Part shown: piece after piece, positions 13,441 to 26,708 of the stretch
How the letters are laid out: each line of letters opens with the position of its first letter
Numbering within the stretch: position 1 is the stretch's first letter
Made by a program: the position numbers and the translations under genes
Notes under the pieces: model-generated
The model's input: only the letters and a program-made list of their open reading frames with translations
The model's database searches: none
What the model was told of the DNA's origin: nothing
DNA from: Closterium sp. NIES-65
Taxonomy: Eukaryota > Streptophyta > Zygnematophyceae > Desmidiales > Closteriaceae
Assembly: GCA_948144175.1 (NCBI GenBank)
Contig: CANXME010002540.1
Span: 1 to 64,000, forward strand
Direction: 5' to 3'
DNA length: 64,000 bases

Positions 13441-14350
13441 TGCTCGTGGACCTGGCAAGCTCTTGGACCAGGCAGGATTCTGGACCAAGCAAGCTCCTGG
13501 ACCAGGCAAGCTCCTGGACCAGGACAGTTCCTAGACCAGGCAAGCTCCTTGACCAGGCAAGCTCCTGGACTAGGCAAGCTCCTGGACCAAGCAAGCTCCT
13601 GGACCAGGCACGCTCGTGGACCAGGCAAGCTCTTGGACCAGGCATGCTCGTGGACCAGGCACGCTCCTGGACCATGCAAGCTCCAGGACCAGGCAAGCTC
13701 CTGGACAAGGCAAGCTCCTAGACCAGGTACGCTCGTGGACCAGGCACGCTCCTGGAGCAGGCATGCTCCTGGACAAGGCAAGCTCCTGGACCACGCAAGC
13801 TCTTGGACCAGGCACGCTTCTGGACCAAGCAAGCTCCTCGACCAGGCAAGCTCCTGGACCAGGCAAGCTCCTGGACCAGGCAAGCTCCTGGACCAGGCAA
13901 GCTCCTGGACCAGGCAAGCTCCTGGACCAGGACAGTTCCTAGACCAAGCAAGCTCCTTGACCAGGCAAGCTCCTGGACTAGGCAAGCTCCTGGACCAAGC
14001 AAGCTCCTGGACCAGGCACGCTCGTGGACCAGGCAAGCTCTTGGACCAGGCATGCTCGTGGACCAGGCACGCTCCTGGACCATGCAAGCTCCAGGACCAG
14101 GCAAGCTCCTGGACAAGGCAAGCTCCTAGACCAGGCACGCTCGTGGACCAGGCACGCTCCTGGACCAGGCATGCTCCTGGACAAGGCAAGCTCCTGGACC
14201 ACGCAAGCTCTTGGACCAGGCACGCTTCTGGACCAAGCAAGCTCCTCGACCAGGCAAGCTCCTGGACCAGGCACGCTCCTGGACCAGGCAAGCTCCTGGA
14301 CCAGGCAAGCTCCTGGACCAAGCAAGCTCGTGGACCAGGCAAGCTCTAGG
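11440..14350 (+). repeat. Nested 1,955-bp and 408-bp duplications in the 17-bp array
   Basis: The block starting near 11440, with landmarks 'gcttaaggacgaggcatgc' and 'ggcaggattctgg', recurs near 13395, an offset of 1,955 bp or 115 units. Within the second copy, the run near 13560-13800 recurs at 13968-14210, an offset of 408 bp or 24 units. This nesting shows successive rounds of block duplication of different size. Confidence 0.6.
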
Positions 14351-17300
14351 ACCAGGCAAGCTCCTGGACCAGGCAAGCTCTTGGATAAGGCACGCTCCCG
14401 GACCAGGCCAGCTCTTGGACCAGGCAAGCTTCTTGACCAAGCAAGCTGCAGGACCAGGCACACTCCTCGACCAGGCACGCTCCTGGACAAGGAAAGCTCC
14501 TGGACCAGGCAAGCTCCTGGACCAGGCAAGCTCCTAGAACATGCAAGCTTCTGGACCTGGCAAGCTCCTGGACCGGGCAAGCTCTTGGAACAGGAAAGCT
14601 CCTGGACCAGGCAAGCTCCTATGCCAGGCAAGCTAATGGACCAAGAAAGCTCCTTCACAAGGCAAGCTCCTGGACCAGGCAAGCTCTTGGACCAGGCAAG
14701 CTACTGGACTAGGCACGCTCCAGGACTAGGCAAGATCCTAGACCAGGCAAGCTCCGGGACCAGGCAAGCTCCTAAACCAGGCAAACTCGTGGACCAAGCA
14801 CGCTCGTGGACCAGGCAAGCTCCTGGACGAGGCAAGCTCCTGGACCACGCAAGCTCCTGGACCAGGCAAGCTCTTGGACCAAGCACGCTCCTAGACAAGG
14901 CAAGCTCCTAGACCAGGCAAGGTCCTGGACCAAGCAAGCTCCTGGACCAGGCAAGCTCGTGGACCAGGCACGCTCCTGGATCAAGCAAGCTCTTGGACCA
15001 GGCAAGCTCCTGGACCACGTAAGCTCTTGGACCAGGCAAGCTCTTGGACCAGGCAAGCTCCTGGACCAGGCAAGCTCCTGGACCAGGCAAGCTCCTGGAC
15101 TAGGCAAGCTCGTAGACAAGGCAAGCTCTTGGACCAGGCAAGTTCCTGGACCAGGCAAGCTCCTGGACCAGGCAAGCTCCCGGACCAGGCAAGCTCCTAG
15201 ATTAGGCACACTCCAGGACCAGGCAAGCTCCTAGACCACGCAAGCTCCTAGACCAGGCAAGCTCCTGGACCAGGCAAGCTCCTGGACCCAGCAAGCTCTT
15301 GGACTAGGCAAGCTCTTGGACTAGGCAAGCTCCTAGACCAGGCAAGCTCCTCGATCAGGCAAGCTCCTGGACCACCCAAGCTCCTGGACCACCCAAGCTC
15401 CTGGACCACGCAAGCTCCTGGAACAGGCACGCTCCTAGACCAGGCAAGCTCTTGGACCAGGAAGGCTTCTAGACCAAGCAAGCTCTGGGACCAGGCAAGC
15501 TCATGGACCACGCAAGCTCCTGGACCAGGCAAGCTCTTGGACCAAGCACGCTCCTAGACAAGGCAAGCTCCTAGACCAGGCAAGGTCCTGGACCAAGCAA
15601 GCTCCTGGACCAGGCAAGCTCGTGGACCAGGCACGCTCCTGGACCAGGCAAGCTCCTAGATTAGGCACACTCCAGGACCAGGCAAGCTCCTAGACCACGC
15701 AAGCTCCTGGACCCAGCAAGCTCTTGGACTAGGCAAGCTCTTGGACTAGGCAAGCTCCTAGACCAGGCAAGCTCCTCGATCAGGCAAGCTCCTGGACCAC
15801 CCAAGCTCCTGGACCACCCAAGCTCCTGGACCACGCTAGCTCCTAGAACAGGCACGCTCCTAGACCAGGCAAGCTCTTGGAATAGGAAGGCTTCTAGACC
15901 AAGCAAGCTCTGGGACCAGGCAAGCTCCTGGACCACGCAAGCTCCTGGACCAGGCAAGCTTTTGGACCAGGCACGCTCGTGCACCATGCACGCTCCTTGA
16001 CCAGGCAAGCTCTTGGACCAGGCAGGCTCGTGGACCAGGCAAGCTGCTGGACCAGGCAAGCTCCTGGACCAGGCTCGCTCGTGGACCATGCACGCTCCTG
16101 GACCAGGCACGCTCTTTGACCAGGCAAGCTCGTGGATCAGGCACGCTCCTGGACCAGGCAAGCTACTGGACCAGGCAAGCTCCTGTACCAGGAAAGCTCG
16201 TGGACTAGGCAAGCTCCTGGACCAGTCAAGCAAACGGACCAAGAAAGCTCGTGAACAAGGTAAGCTCCTGGACCACGCAAGCTCCTGGAACAGGCAAGCT
16301 CCTAGACCAGGCAAGCTCCTGGACCAGGCAAGCTCCTAGACCACGATAGCTCCTGGACCAGGCAAGCTCCTGGATCAGTAAAGCTCCTGGACCAAGCAAG
16401 CTCCTGGACAAGGATAGCTCCTAGACCAGGCAAGCTCCTAGACCACGCACGCTCCTGGACCATGCAAGCTCCTAGACCAGGCAAGCTCCTGGACCAGGCA
16501 AGCTTCTGGACCAGGCTAGCTCCTAGACCAGGCAAGCTCCTAGACCAGGCAAGCTCGTGGACCACGCAAGCTCTTAGACCAAGAAAGCTCTTGGACCAGG
16601 CAAGCTCCTAGACCAGGCAAGCTCCTGGACCAGGCAAGTTCCTGGACCAGGCAAGCTCCTGGACAAGGCTAGCTCCTGGACCAGGCAAGCTCCTGGACGA
16701 GGCAAGCTCTTGGACTAGGCACGCTCATGGACCAGGCAAGCTCCTAGACCAGGCAAGCTCCTCGACTAGGCACACTCCTGGACCAGGCAAGCTCTTGGAC
16801 CAGGCGGGCTTCTAGACCAAGCAAGCTCCTGGATTAGGCACACTCCTGGACCAGGCACGCTCCTGGAGAAGGCAAGCTCCTAGACCAGGCAAGCTTCTCA
16901 ACCAAGCAAGCTCTTGGACCACGCACGCTCGTGGACCATGCACACTACTGGACGAGGCAAGCTCTTGGACCAGGCAGGCTTGTGGACTAGGCACGCTCCT
17001 GGACCAGGCAAGCTCCTGGACCAGGCAAGCTCCTGGACCAGGCATGCTCGTGGACCAGGCATGCTCCTGGATCAGGCAAGCTCCTGGACTAGGCAAGCTC
17101 CTGGACCACGCAAGCTCTTGGACCAGGCACGCTCTCGACCAGGCAAGCTCTTGGACCAGGCATGCTTCTGGACCAAGCAAGCTCCTGGACCAGGCAAGGT
17201 TCTGGACCAGGCACGCTCCTGGACCAGGCAAGCTCCTAGACCAGGCAAGCTTCTGGAGCACGCAAGCTCCTGGACCAGGCAAGCTCTAGGACCACGCAAG

Positions 17301-17589
17301 CTCCTAGACCAGGCAAGCTCCTGGACCAGGCACGCTCATGGACCAGGAAGGCTCTTGGACCAGGCAGGCTCATGGACCAGGTACGCTCCTAGACCAGTCA
17401 AGCTCCTAGACCAAGCAAGCTTCTGGACCAGGCACGCTCCTGGACCAGGCAAGCTCATGGACCAGGCACGCTCCTGGACCAAGCAAGCTCCTGGACCAGG
17501 CACGCTCGTGGACCAGGCACGCTCGTGGACCAGGCAAGCTCCTGGACCACGCAAGCTCTTGGACCAGGCACGCTTCTGGACCAAGCAAG

Positions 17590-20500
17590 CTGTTGGACCA
17601 AGAACGCTTCTGGACCAAGCAAGCTCCTAAACCAGGCAAGCTCTTGGACCAGCAAGCTCCTGGACCAGGCAAGCTTCTGGACCAGGCACGCTCCTGGACC
17701 AGGCAAGCTCCTGGACCAGGTAAGCTTCTGGACCACGCAAGCTCCTGGACCAGGCAAGCTCTAGGACCAGGCAAGCTCCTGGACAAGGTAAGCTCCTGGA
17801 CCAGGCACGGTCATGGACCAGGCACGCTCTTGGACCAGGCAAGCTCTTGGACCAGGCAGGCTCATGGACCAGGCACGCTCCTGGACCAGGCAAGCTCCTA
17901 GACCAAGCAAGCTTCTGGACCAGGCACGCTCGTGGACCAGGCACGCTCCTGGACCAGGCACGCTCCTGGACAAAGCAAGCTCCTGGACCAGGCACGCTCG
18001 TGGACCAGTCACACTCGTGGACCAGGCAAGCTCCTGGACCACTCAAGCTCTTGGTCTAGGCAAGCTCCTCGACCACGCAAGCTCTTGGACCAGGCACGCT
18101 TCTAGACCAGGCAAGCTCTTGGACCAAGAACGCTTCTGGACCGAGCAAGCTCCTAAACCAGGCAAGCTCCTGGACCAGCAAGCTCCTGGACCAGGCAAGC
18201 TTCTGGACCAGGCACGCTCCTAGACCAAGCAAGCTCCTAGACCAGGCAAGCTTCTGGACCACGCAAGCTCCTAGACCAAGAACGCTTCTGGACCAAGCAA
18301 GCTCCTAAACCAGGCAAGCTCTTGGACCAGCAAGCTCCTGGACCAGGCAAGCTTCTGGACCAGGCACGCTCCTGGACCAGGCAAGCTCCTGGACCAGGCA
18401 AGCTTCTAGACCACGCAAGCTCGTGGACCAGGCAAGCTCTAGGACCAGGCAAGCTCCTGGACCAGGCAAGCTCCTGGACCAGGCACGCTCATGGACCAGG
18501 CACGCTCTTGGACCAGGCAAGCTCTTGGACCAGGCAGGCTCATGGACCAGGCACGCTCCTGGACCAGGCAAGCTCCTAGACCAAGCAAGCTTCTGGACCA
18601 GGCACGCTCGTGGACCAGGCACGCTCGTGGACTAGGCACGCTCCTGGACAAAGCAAGCTCCTGGACCAGGCACGCTCGTGGACCAGTCACACTCGTGGAC
18701 CAGGCAAGTTCCTAGACCACTCAAGCTCTTGGTCTAGGCAAGCTCCTCGACCACGCAAGCTCTTGGACCAGGCACGCTTCTGGACCAGGCAAGCTCTTGG
18801 ACCAAGAACGCTTCTGGACCAAGCAAGCTCCTAAACCAGGCAAGCTCCTGGACCAGCAAGCTCCTGGACCAGGCAAGCTTCTGGACCAAGCACGCTCCTG
18901 GACCAGGCAAGCTCCTGGACCAGGCAAGCTTCCGGACCACGCAAGCTCCTGGACCAGGCAAGCTCTAGGACAAGGCAAGCTCCTGGACCAGGCAAGCTCC
19001 TGGACCAGGCACGCTCATGGACCAGGCACGCTCTTTGACCAGGCAAGCTCTTGGACCAGGCAGGCTCATGGACCAGGCACGCTCCTGGACCAGGCAAGCT
19101 CCTAGACCAAGCAAGCTTCTGGACCAGGCACGCTCATGGACCAGGCACGCTCCTGGACCAGGCACGCTCCTGGAACAAGCAAGCTCCTGGACCAGGCATG
19201 CTCGTGGACCAGGCACGCTCCTGGACCAGGCACGCTCCTGGACCAACCAAGCTCCTGGACCACTCAAGCTCTTGGTCCAGGCAAGCTCCTGGACCACGCA
19301 AGCTCTTGGACTTGGCACGCTTCTGGACCAGGCAAGCTCTTGGACCAAGAACGCTTCTGGACCAAGCAAGCTCCTAAACCAGGCAAGCTCCTGGACCAAC
19401 AAGCTCCTGGACCAGGCCATCTCCTGGACCAGGCAAGGTCCTGGACCAGGCAAGCTACTGGACCACGCAAGCTCTTTGACCAAGCAAGCTCTTTGACCAG
19501 GCACGCTCCTGGACCAGGCAAGCTCCTAGACCAGGCAAGGTCCTGGACCAGGCAAGCTCGTCGACCAGACACGCTCCTGGACCAGGCAAGCTCCTAGACC
19601 ATGCAAGCTCTTAGACCACACAAGCTCTTGGACCAGGCAAGCTCTTGGACCAGGCAAGCTCCTCGACCAGGCAAGCTCATGGACTAGGCAAGCTCGTGGA
19701 CCAGGCACACTCTTGGACGAGGCAAGCTCCAGGACCAGGCAAGCTCCTTCACCAGGCAAGCTCGTGGACCAGGCAAGCACCTGGACCAGGCAAGCTCCTT
19801 GACCAGGCAAGCTCCTCGACTAGGCAAGCTCGTGGATTTGGCACGCTCCTGGACCAGGCAAGCTCCTGGACCAGGCAAGCTCCTCGACCGCAAGCTCATG
19901 GACGAGGCAAGCTCATGGACGAAGCACGCTCGTGGACCAGGCACGCTCTTGGACCAGGCAAGCTCTTGGACCAGGCAGGCTCGTAGACCAGGCAAGCTCC
20001 TGGACCAGGTAAGCTCCTGGACCAGGCGAGCTCTTGGACCAGGCAATCTCCTTGACGAGGCAAGCTCCTAGACCAGGCACGCCCCTGGACCAGGCAAGCT
20101 CCTAGACCAGGCAAGCTCTTGGACTAGGCACGCTCCTGGACCAAGCAAGCTCTTGGACGGAACAGGCATATGGACCAAGCAAGCTCCTGGACCAGGCACA
20201 CTCCTAGACCAGGCACACTCCTGGACAAGGCAAGCCCTGGGACCAGGCAAGCTCCTGGACCAACCAAGCTCCTGGATCAGGCACGCTCGTGGACCAGGTC
20301 GCTACGGGACCAGGCAAGCTCTTAGACCAGGCAAGCTCGTGGACCAAGCATGCTCCTGGAAGAGGCATGCTCGTGGACTAGGCAAGCTCGTGGACCAGGC
20401 AAGCTCCTGGACAACGCACGCTCGTGGACCAGGCACGATCCTGGACCAGGTAAGCTCCTCGACCAGGCAAGCTCCTGGACCACGCAAGCTCTTGGACTAC

Positions 20501-23500
20501 GCAAGCTCCTGCACCAGGCAAGCTCTTGGACCAGGCAAGCTCCTGGACCAGGCAAGATCCTGGACCAAGCAATCTCCTGGTCCAGGCAAGCTCCTGGACC
20601 AGGCTAGCTCCTGGACAAGGCAAGCTCTTGGAACACGCAAGCTCCTCAACCACGCAAGCTCTTGGACCAGGCATGCTCGTGGACCAGGCAAGCTCTTGGA
20701 CCAGGCAGGCTTCTGGACCAAGCAAGCTCATGGACCAGGCAAGCTCTTGGACCACGCAAGCTCCTAGACCAGGCAAACTCGTGGACCAGGCAAGCTTTTG
20801 GACCAGGCAAGCTCCTGGACCAAGCAAGCTCCTGGACTAGGCACGCTCCTGGACCATGCAAGCTCTTGGACCAAGCAGGCTCGTGGACCAGGAACGCTCC
20901 AAGACCAGGCAAGCTCCTGGACTAGGAAAGCTCCTGACCAGGCACGCTCGTGGACCAAGCAAGCTCCTCAATTAGGCAAGCTCCTGGACCACGCAAGCTC
21001 TTGGACCAGGCACGCTCCCGGACCAGGCAAGTTCCTGGACTACGCAAGCTCCTGAACCAGGCACGCTCGTTGACCACGCCCGCTCCTGGACCAGGCAAGC
21101 TTGTAAACCAGGCACGCTGCTGGACCAGGCAAGCTCCTAGACCAAGCAAGCTCCTGGACCACGCAAGCTCTTGGACCAGGCACGCTCCTGGACCAGGCAA
21201 GCTCTTGGACTAGGCACGCTTCTATACCAAGCAAGCTCGTGGACCAGGCAAGCTCTTGGACCACGCAAGCTCTTGGACCAGGCACGCTCCTCGACCAGGC
21301 AAGCTCTTGCACCAGGCAGGCTTCTGGACCAAGCAAGCTCCTGGACCAAGCAAGCTCCTGGACCAGGCACGCTCCAGGACCAGGCAAGCTCCTAGACCAG
21401 GCAATCTCCTGGACCATGCAAGCTCCTGGACCAGCAAGCTCCTGGACCAGGCAAGCTTCTGGACCAGGCACACTCCTGGACCAGGCAAGCTCCTGGACCA
21501 GGCAAGCTTCTGGACCACGCAAGCTCCTGGACCAGGCAAGCTCTAGGACCAGGCAAGCTCCTAGACCAGGCAAGCTCCTGGACCAGGCACGCTCATGGAC
21601 CAGGCACGCTCTTGGACCAGGCAAGCTCTTGGACTAGGCAGGCTCATGGACCAGGCACGCTCCTGGACCAGGCAAGCTCCTAGACCAAGCAAGCTTCTGG
21701 ACCAGGCACGCTCGTGGACCAGGCACGCTCCTGGACCAGGCACGCTCCTTGACCAAGCAAGCTCCTGGACCAGGCACGCTCGTGGACTAGTCACGCTCGT
21801 GGACCAGGCAAGCTCCTGGACCACTCAAGCTCTTGGTCCAGGCAAGCTCCTGGACCACGCAAGCTCTTGGACCAGGCACGCTTCTGGACAAGGCAAGCTC
21901 CTGGACCAAGCAAGCTCCTGGACCAGGCACGCTCCTGGACCATGCAAGCTCTTGGACCAAGCAGGCTCGTGGACCAGGAACGCTCCTGGACCAGGCAAGC
22001 TCCTGGACTAGGAAAGCTCCTGGACCAGGCACGCTCGTGGACCAAGCAAGCTCCTCAATTAGGCAAGCTCCTGGACCACGCAAGCTCTTGGACCAGGCAC
22101 GCTCCTGTACTAGGCAAGTTCCTGGACTACGCAAGCTCCTGAACCAGGCACGCTCGTTGACCACGCCCGCTCCTGGACCAGGCAAGCTCGTAGACCAAGC
22201 ACGCTGCTGGACCAGGCAAGCTCCTAGACCAAGCAAGCTCCTGGACCACGCAAGCTCTTGGACCAGGCACGCTCCTGGACCAGGCAAGCTCTTGGACTAG
22301 GCACGCTTCTATACCAAGCAAGCTCCTGGACCAGGCAAGCTCTTGGACCACGCAAGCTCTTGGACCAGGCACGCTTCTCGACCAGGCAAGCTCTAGAACC
22401 AGGCAAGCTTCTGGACCAAGCAAGCTCCTGGACCAAGCAAGCTCCTGGACCAGGCACGCTCCTGGACCAGGCAAGCTCCTAGACCAGGCAATCTCCTGGA
22501 CCATGCAAGCTCCTGGACCAGCAAGCTCCTGGACCAGGCAAGCTTCTGGACCAGGCACGCTCCTGGACCAGGCAAGCTCCTGGACCAGGCAAGCTTCTGG
22601 ACCACGCAAGCACCTGGACCAGGCAAGCTCTAGGACCAGGCAAGCTCCTAGACCAGGCAAGCTCCTCGACCAGGCACGCTCATGGACCAGGCACGCTCAT
22701 GGACCAGGAAGGCTCTTGGACCAGGCAGGCTCATGGACCAGGTACGCTCCTAGACCAAGCAAGCTCCTAGACCAAGCAAGCTTCTGGACCAGGCACGCTC
22801 CTGGACCAGGCAAGCTCATGGACCAGGCACGCTCCTGGACCAAGCAAGCTCCTGGACCAGGCACGCTCGTGGACTAGTCACGCTCGTGGACCAGGCAAGC
22901 TCCTGGACCACTCAAGCTCTTGGTCCAGGCAAGCTTCTGGACCACGCAATCTCTTGGACCAGGCACGCTTCTGGACCAGGCAAGCTCTTGGACCAAGAAC
23001 GCTTCTGGACCAAGCAAGCTCCTAATCCAGGCAAGCTCTTGGACCAGCAAGCTCCTGGACCAGGCAAGCTTCTGGACGAGGCATGCTCCTGGACCAGGCA
23101 AGCTCCTGGACCAGGCAAGCTTCTGGACCACGCAAGCTCGTGGACCAGGCAAGCTCTAGGACCAGGCAAGCTCCTGGACCAGGCAAGCTCCTGGACCAGG
23201 CACGCTCATGGACCAGGCACGCTCTTGGACCAGGCAAGCTCTTGGACCAGGCAGGCTCATGGACCAGGCACGCTCCTGGACCAGACAAGCTCCTAGACCA
23301 AGCAAGCTTCTGGACCAGGCACGCTCGTGGACCAGGCACGCTCCTGGACCAGGCACGCTCCTAGACAAAGCAAGCTCCTGGACCAGGCACGCTCGTGGAC
23401 CAGTCACACTCGTGGACCAGGCAAGCTCCTGGACCACTCAATCTCTTGGTCTAGGCAAGCTCCTCGACCACGCAAGCTCTTGGACCAGGCACGCTTCTGG

Positions 23501-25960
23501 ACCAGGCAAGCTCTTGGACCAAGAACGCTTCTGGACCAAGCAAGCTCCTAAACCAGGCAAGCTCCTGGACGAGCAAGCTCCTGGACCAGGCAAGCTTCTG
23601 GACCAAGCACGCTCCTGGACCAGGCAAGCTCCTGGACTAGGCAAGCTTCCGGACCACGCAAGCTCCTGGACCAGGCAAGCTCTAGGACCAGGCAAGCTCC
23701 TGGACCAGGCAAGCTCCTGGACCAGGCACGCTCATGGACCAGGCACGCTCTTGGACCAGGCAAGCTCTTGGACCAGGCAGGCTCATGGACCAGGCACGCT
23801 CCTGGACCAGGCAAGCTCCTAGACCAAGCAAGCTTCTGGACCAGGCACGCTCATGGACCAGGCACGCTCCTGGACCAGGCACGCTCCTGGAACAAGCAAG
23901 CTCCTGGACCAGGCATGCTCGTGGACCAGGCACGCTCCTGGACCAGGCAAGCTCCTGGACCACTCAAGCTCTTGGTCCAGGCAAGCTCCTGGACCACGCA
24001 AGCTCTTGGACCAGGCACGCTTCTGGACCAGGCAAGCTCTTGGACCAAGAACGCTTCTGGACCAAGCAAGCTCCTAAACCAGGCAAGCTCCTGGACCAAC
24101 AAGCTCCTGGACCAGGCCATCTCCTGGACCAGGCAAGGTCCTGGACCAGGCAAGCTACTGGACCACGCAAGCTCTTTGACCAAGCAAGCTCTTTGACCAG
24201 GCACGCTCCTGGACCAGGCAAGCTCCTAGACCAGGCAAGGTCCTGGACCAGGCAAGCTCCTAGACCATGCAAGCTCCCAGACCACACAAGCTCTTGGACC
24301 AGGCAAGCTCTTCGACCAGGCAAGCTCCTCGACCAAGCAAGCTCATGGACTAGGCAAGCTCGTAGACCAGGCACACTCTTGGACGAGGCAAGCTCCAGGA
24401 CCAGGCAAGCTCCTTCACCAGGCAAGCTCGTGGACCAGGCAAGCACCTGGACCAGGCAAGCTCCTTGACCAGGCAAGCTCCTCGACTAGGCAAGCTCGTT
24501 GATTAGGCACGCTCCTGGACCAGGCAAGCTCCTGGACCAGACAAGCTCCTCGACCGCAAGCTCGTGGACGAGGCAAGCTCATGGACGAAGCACGCTCGTG
24601 GACCAGGCACGCTCTTGGACCAGGCAAGCTCTTGGACCAGGCAGGCTCGTAGACCAGGCAAGCTCCTGGACCAGGCAAGCTCCTGGACCAGGCGAGCTCC
24701 TGGACCAGGCAATCTTCTTTATGAGGCAAGCTCCTAGACCAGGCACGCCCCTGGACCAGGCAAGCTCCTAGACCAGGCAAGCTCTTGGACTAGGCACGCT
24801 CCTGGACCAAGCAAGCTCTTGGACGAGGCAGGCATATGGACCAACCAAGCTCCTGGACCAGGCACACTCCTAGACCAGGCACGCTCCTGGACAAGGCAAG
24901 CTCTGGGACCAGGCAAGCTCCTGGACCAACCAAGCTCCTGGATCAGGCACGCTCGTGGACCAGGTCACTACGGGACCAGGCAAGCTCTTAGACCAGGCAA
25001 ACTCGTGGACCAAGCATGCTCCTGGAGGAGGCATGCTCCTGGACCAGGCAAGCTCCTGGACCAGGCAAGCTCCTGGACAATGCACGCTCGTGGACCAGGC
25101 ACGATCCTGGACTAGGTAAGCTCCTCGACCAGGCAAGCTCCTGGACCACGCAAGCTCTTGGACTACGCAAGCTCCTGCACCAGGCAAGCTCTTGGACCAG
25201 GCAAGCTCCTAGACCAGGAAAGATCCTGGACCAAGCAATCTCCTGGTCCAGGCAAGCTCCTTGACCAGGCTAGCTCCTGGACCAAGCAAGCTCCTGGAAC
25301 ACGCAAGCTCCTCAACCACGCAAGCTCTTGGACGAGGCATGCTCGTGGACCAGGCAAGCTCTTGGACCAGGTAGGCTTCTGGACCAAGCAAGCTCATGGA
25401 CCAGGCAAGCTCCTGGACCACGCAAGCTCCTAGACCAGGCAAACTCGTAGACCAGGCAAGCTTTTGGACCAGGCAAGCTCCTGGACCAAGCAAGCTCCTG
25501 GACCAGGCACGCTCCTGGACCATGCAAGCTCTTGGACCAAGTAGGCTCGTGGACCAGGAACACTCCTGGACCAGGCAAGCTCCTAGGCTAGGAAAGCACC
25601 TGGACCAGGCACGCTCGTGGACCAAGCAAGCTCCTCAATTAGGCAAGCTCCTGGACCACGCAAGCTCCTAGACCAGGCAAACTCGTGGACCAGGCAAGCT
25701 TTTGGACCAGGCAAGCTCCTGGACCAAGCAAGCTCCTGGACCAGGCACGCTCCTGGACCATGCAAGCTCTTGGACCAAGTAGGCTCGTGGACCAGGAACA
25801 CTCCTGGACCAGGCAAGCTCCTGGGCTAGGAAAGCACCTGGACCAGGCACGCTCGTGGACCAAGCAAGCTCCTCAATTAGGCAAGCTCCTGGACCAGGCA
25901 AGCTCTTGGACTAGGCACGCTCCTGGACCAGGCAGGTTCCTGGACTACGCAAGCTCCTGA
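17590..25960 (+). repeat. Higher-order duplicated blocks in the 17-bp array, including a copy offset of about 4.67 kb
   Basis: The marker 'ccaagaacgcttctgg' recurs near 17598, 18267, 18804, 19348, 22995, 23520 and 24047, each time followed by similar variant strings. The segment near 20150-21060, with landmarks 'ggcatatggacc', 'ctacgggaccagg' and 'ggacaacgcacgc', recurs near 24820-25670, an offset of about 4,666 bp. The segment near 21040-21400 recurs near 22127-22480 and again near 25945-26300. Boundaries are approximate. Confidence 0.6.
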
Positions 25961-26708
25961 ACCAGGCACGCTCGTTGACCACGCCCGCTCCTGGACCAGG
26001 CAAGCTCGTAGACCAGGCACGCTACTGGACCAGGCAAGCTCCTAGACCAAGCAAGCTCCTGGACCACGCAAGCTCTTGGACCAGGCACGCTCCTGGACCA
26101 GGCAAGCTCTTGGACTAGGCACGCTTCTATACCAAGCAAGCTCCTGGACCAGGCAAGCTCTTGGACCACGCAAGCTCTTGGACCAGGCACGCTCCTCGAC
26201 CAGGCAAGCTCTTGCACCAGGCAGGCTTCTGGACCAAGCAAGCTCCTGGACCAAGCAAACTCCTGGACCAGGCACGCTCCTGGACCAGGCAAGCTCCTAG
26301 ACCAGGCAAGCTCCTGGACCATGCAAGCTCCTGGACCAAGCACACTCGTGGACCAGGCACGCTCTTGGACCAGGCAAGCTCTTGGACCAGGCAGGCTCGT
26401 GGACCAGGCACGCTCCTCGACCAGGCAAGCTCCTAGACCAGGCAAGCTCCTGGACCAGGCACGCTCCTGGACCAGGCAAGCTCCTGGACCAAGCAAGCTC
26501 CTGGACCAGGCAAGAACCTGGACCAGGCAAACTCGTGGACCAGGCACGCTCCTGGATCAGGCAAGATCCTGGACCAGGAAAGCTCCTAGACCAGGCAAGC
26601 TCCTGGATCAGGCAAGCTCCTGGACCACGCACGCTTCTGGACCAGGCAAGCTCCTAGACTAGGCAAGGTCCTGGACCAGGCAAGCTCGTGGACTAGGCAC
26701 GCTCCTGA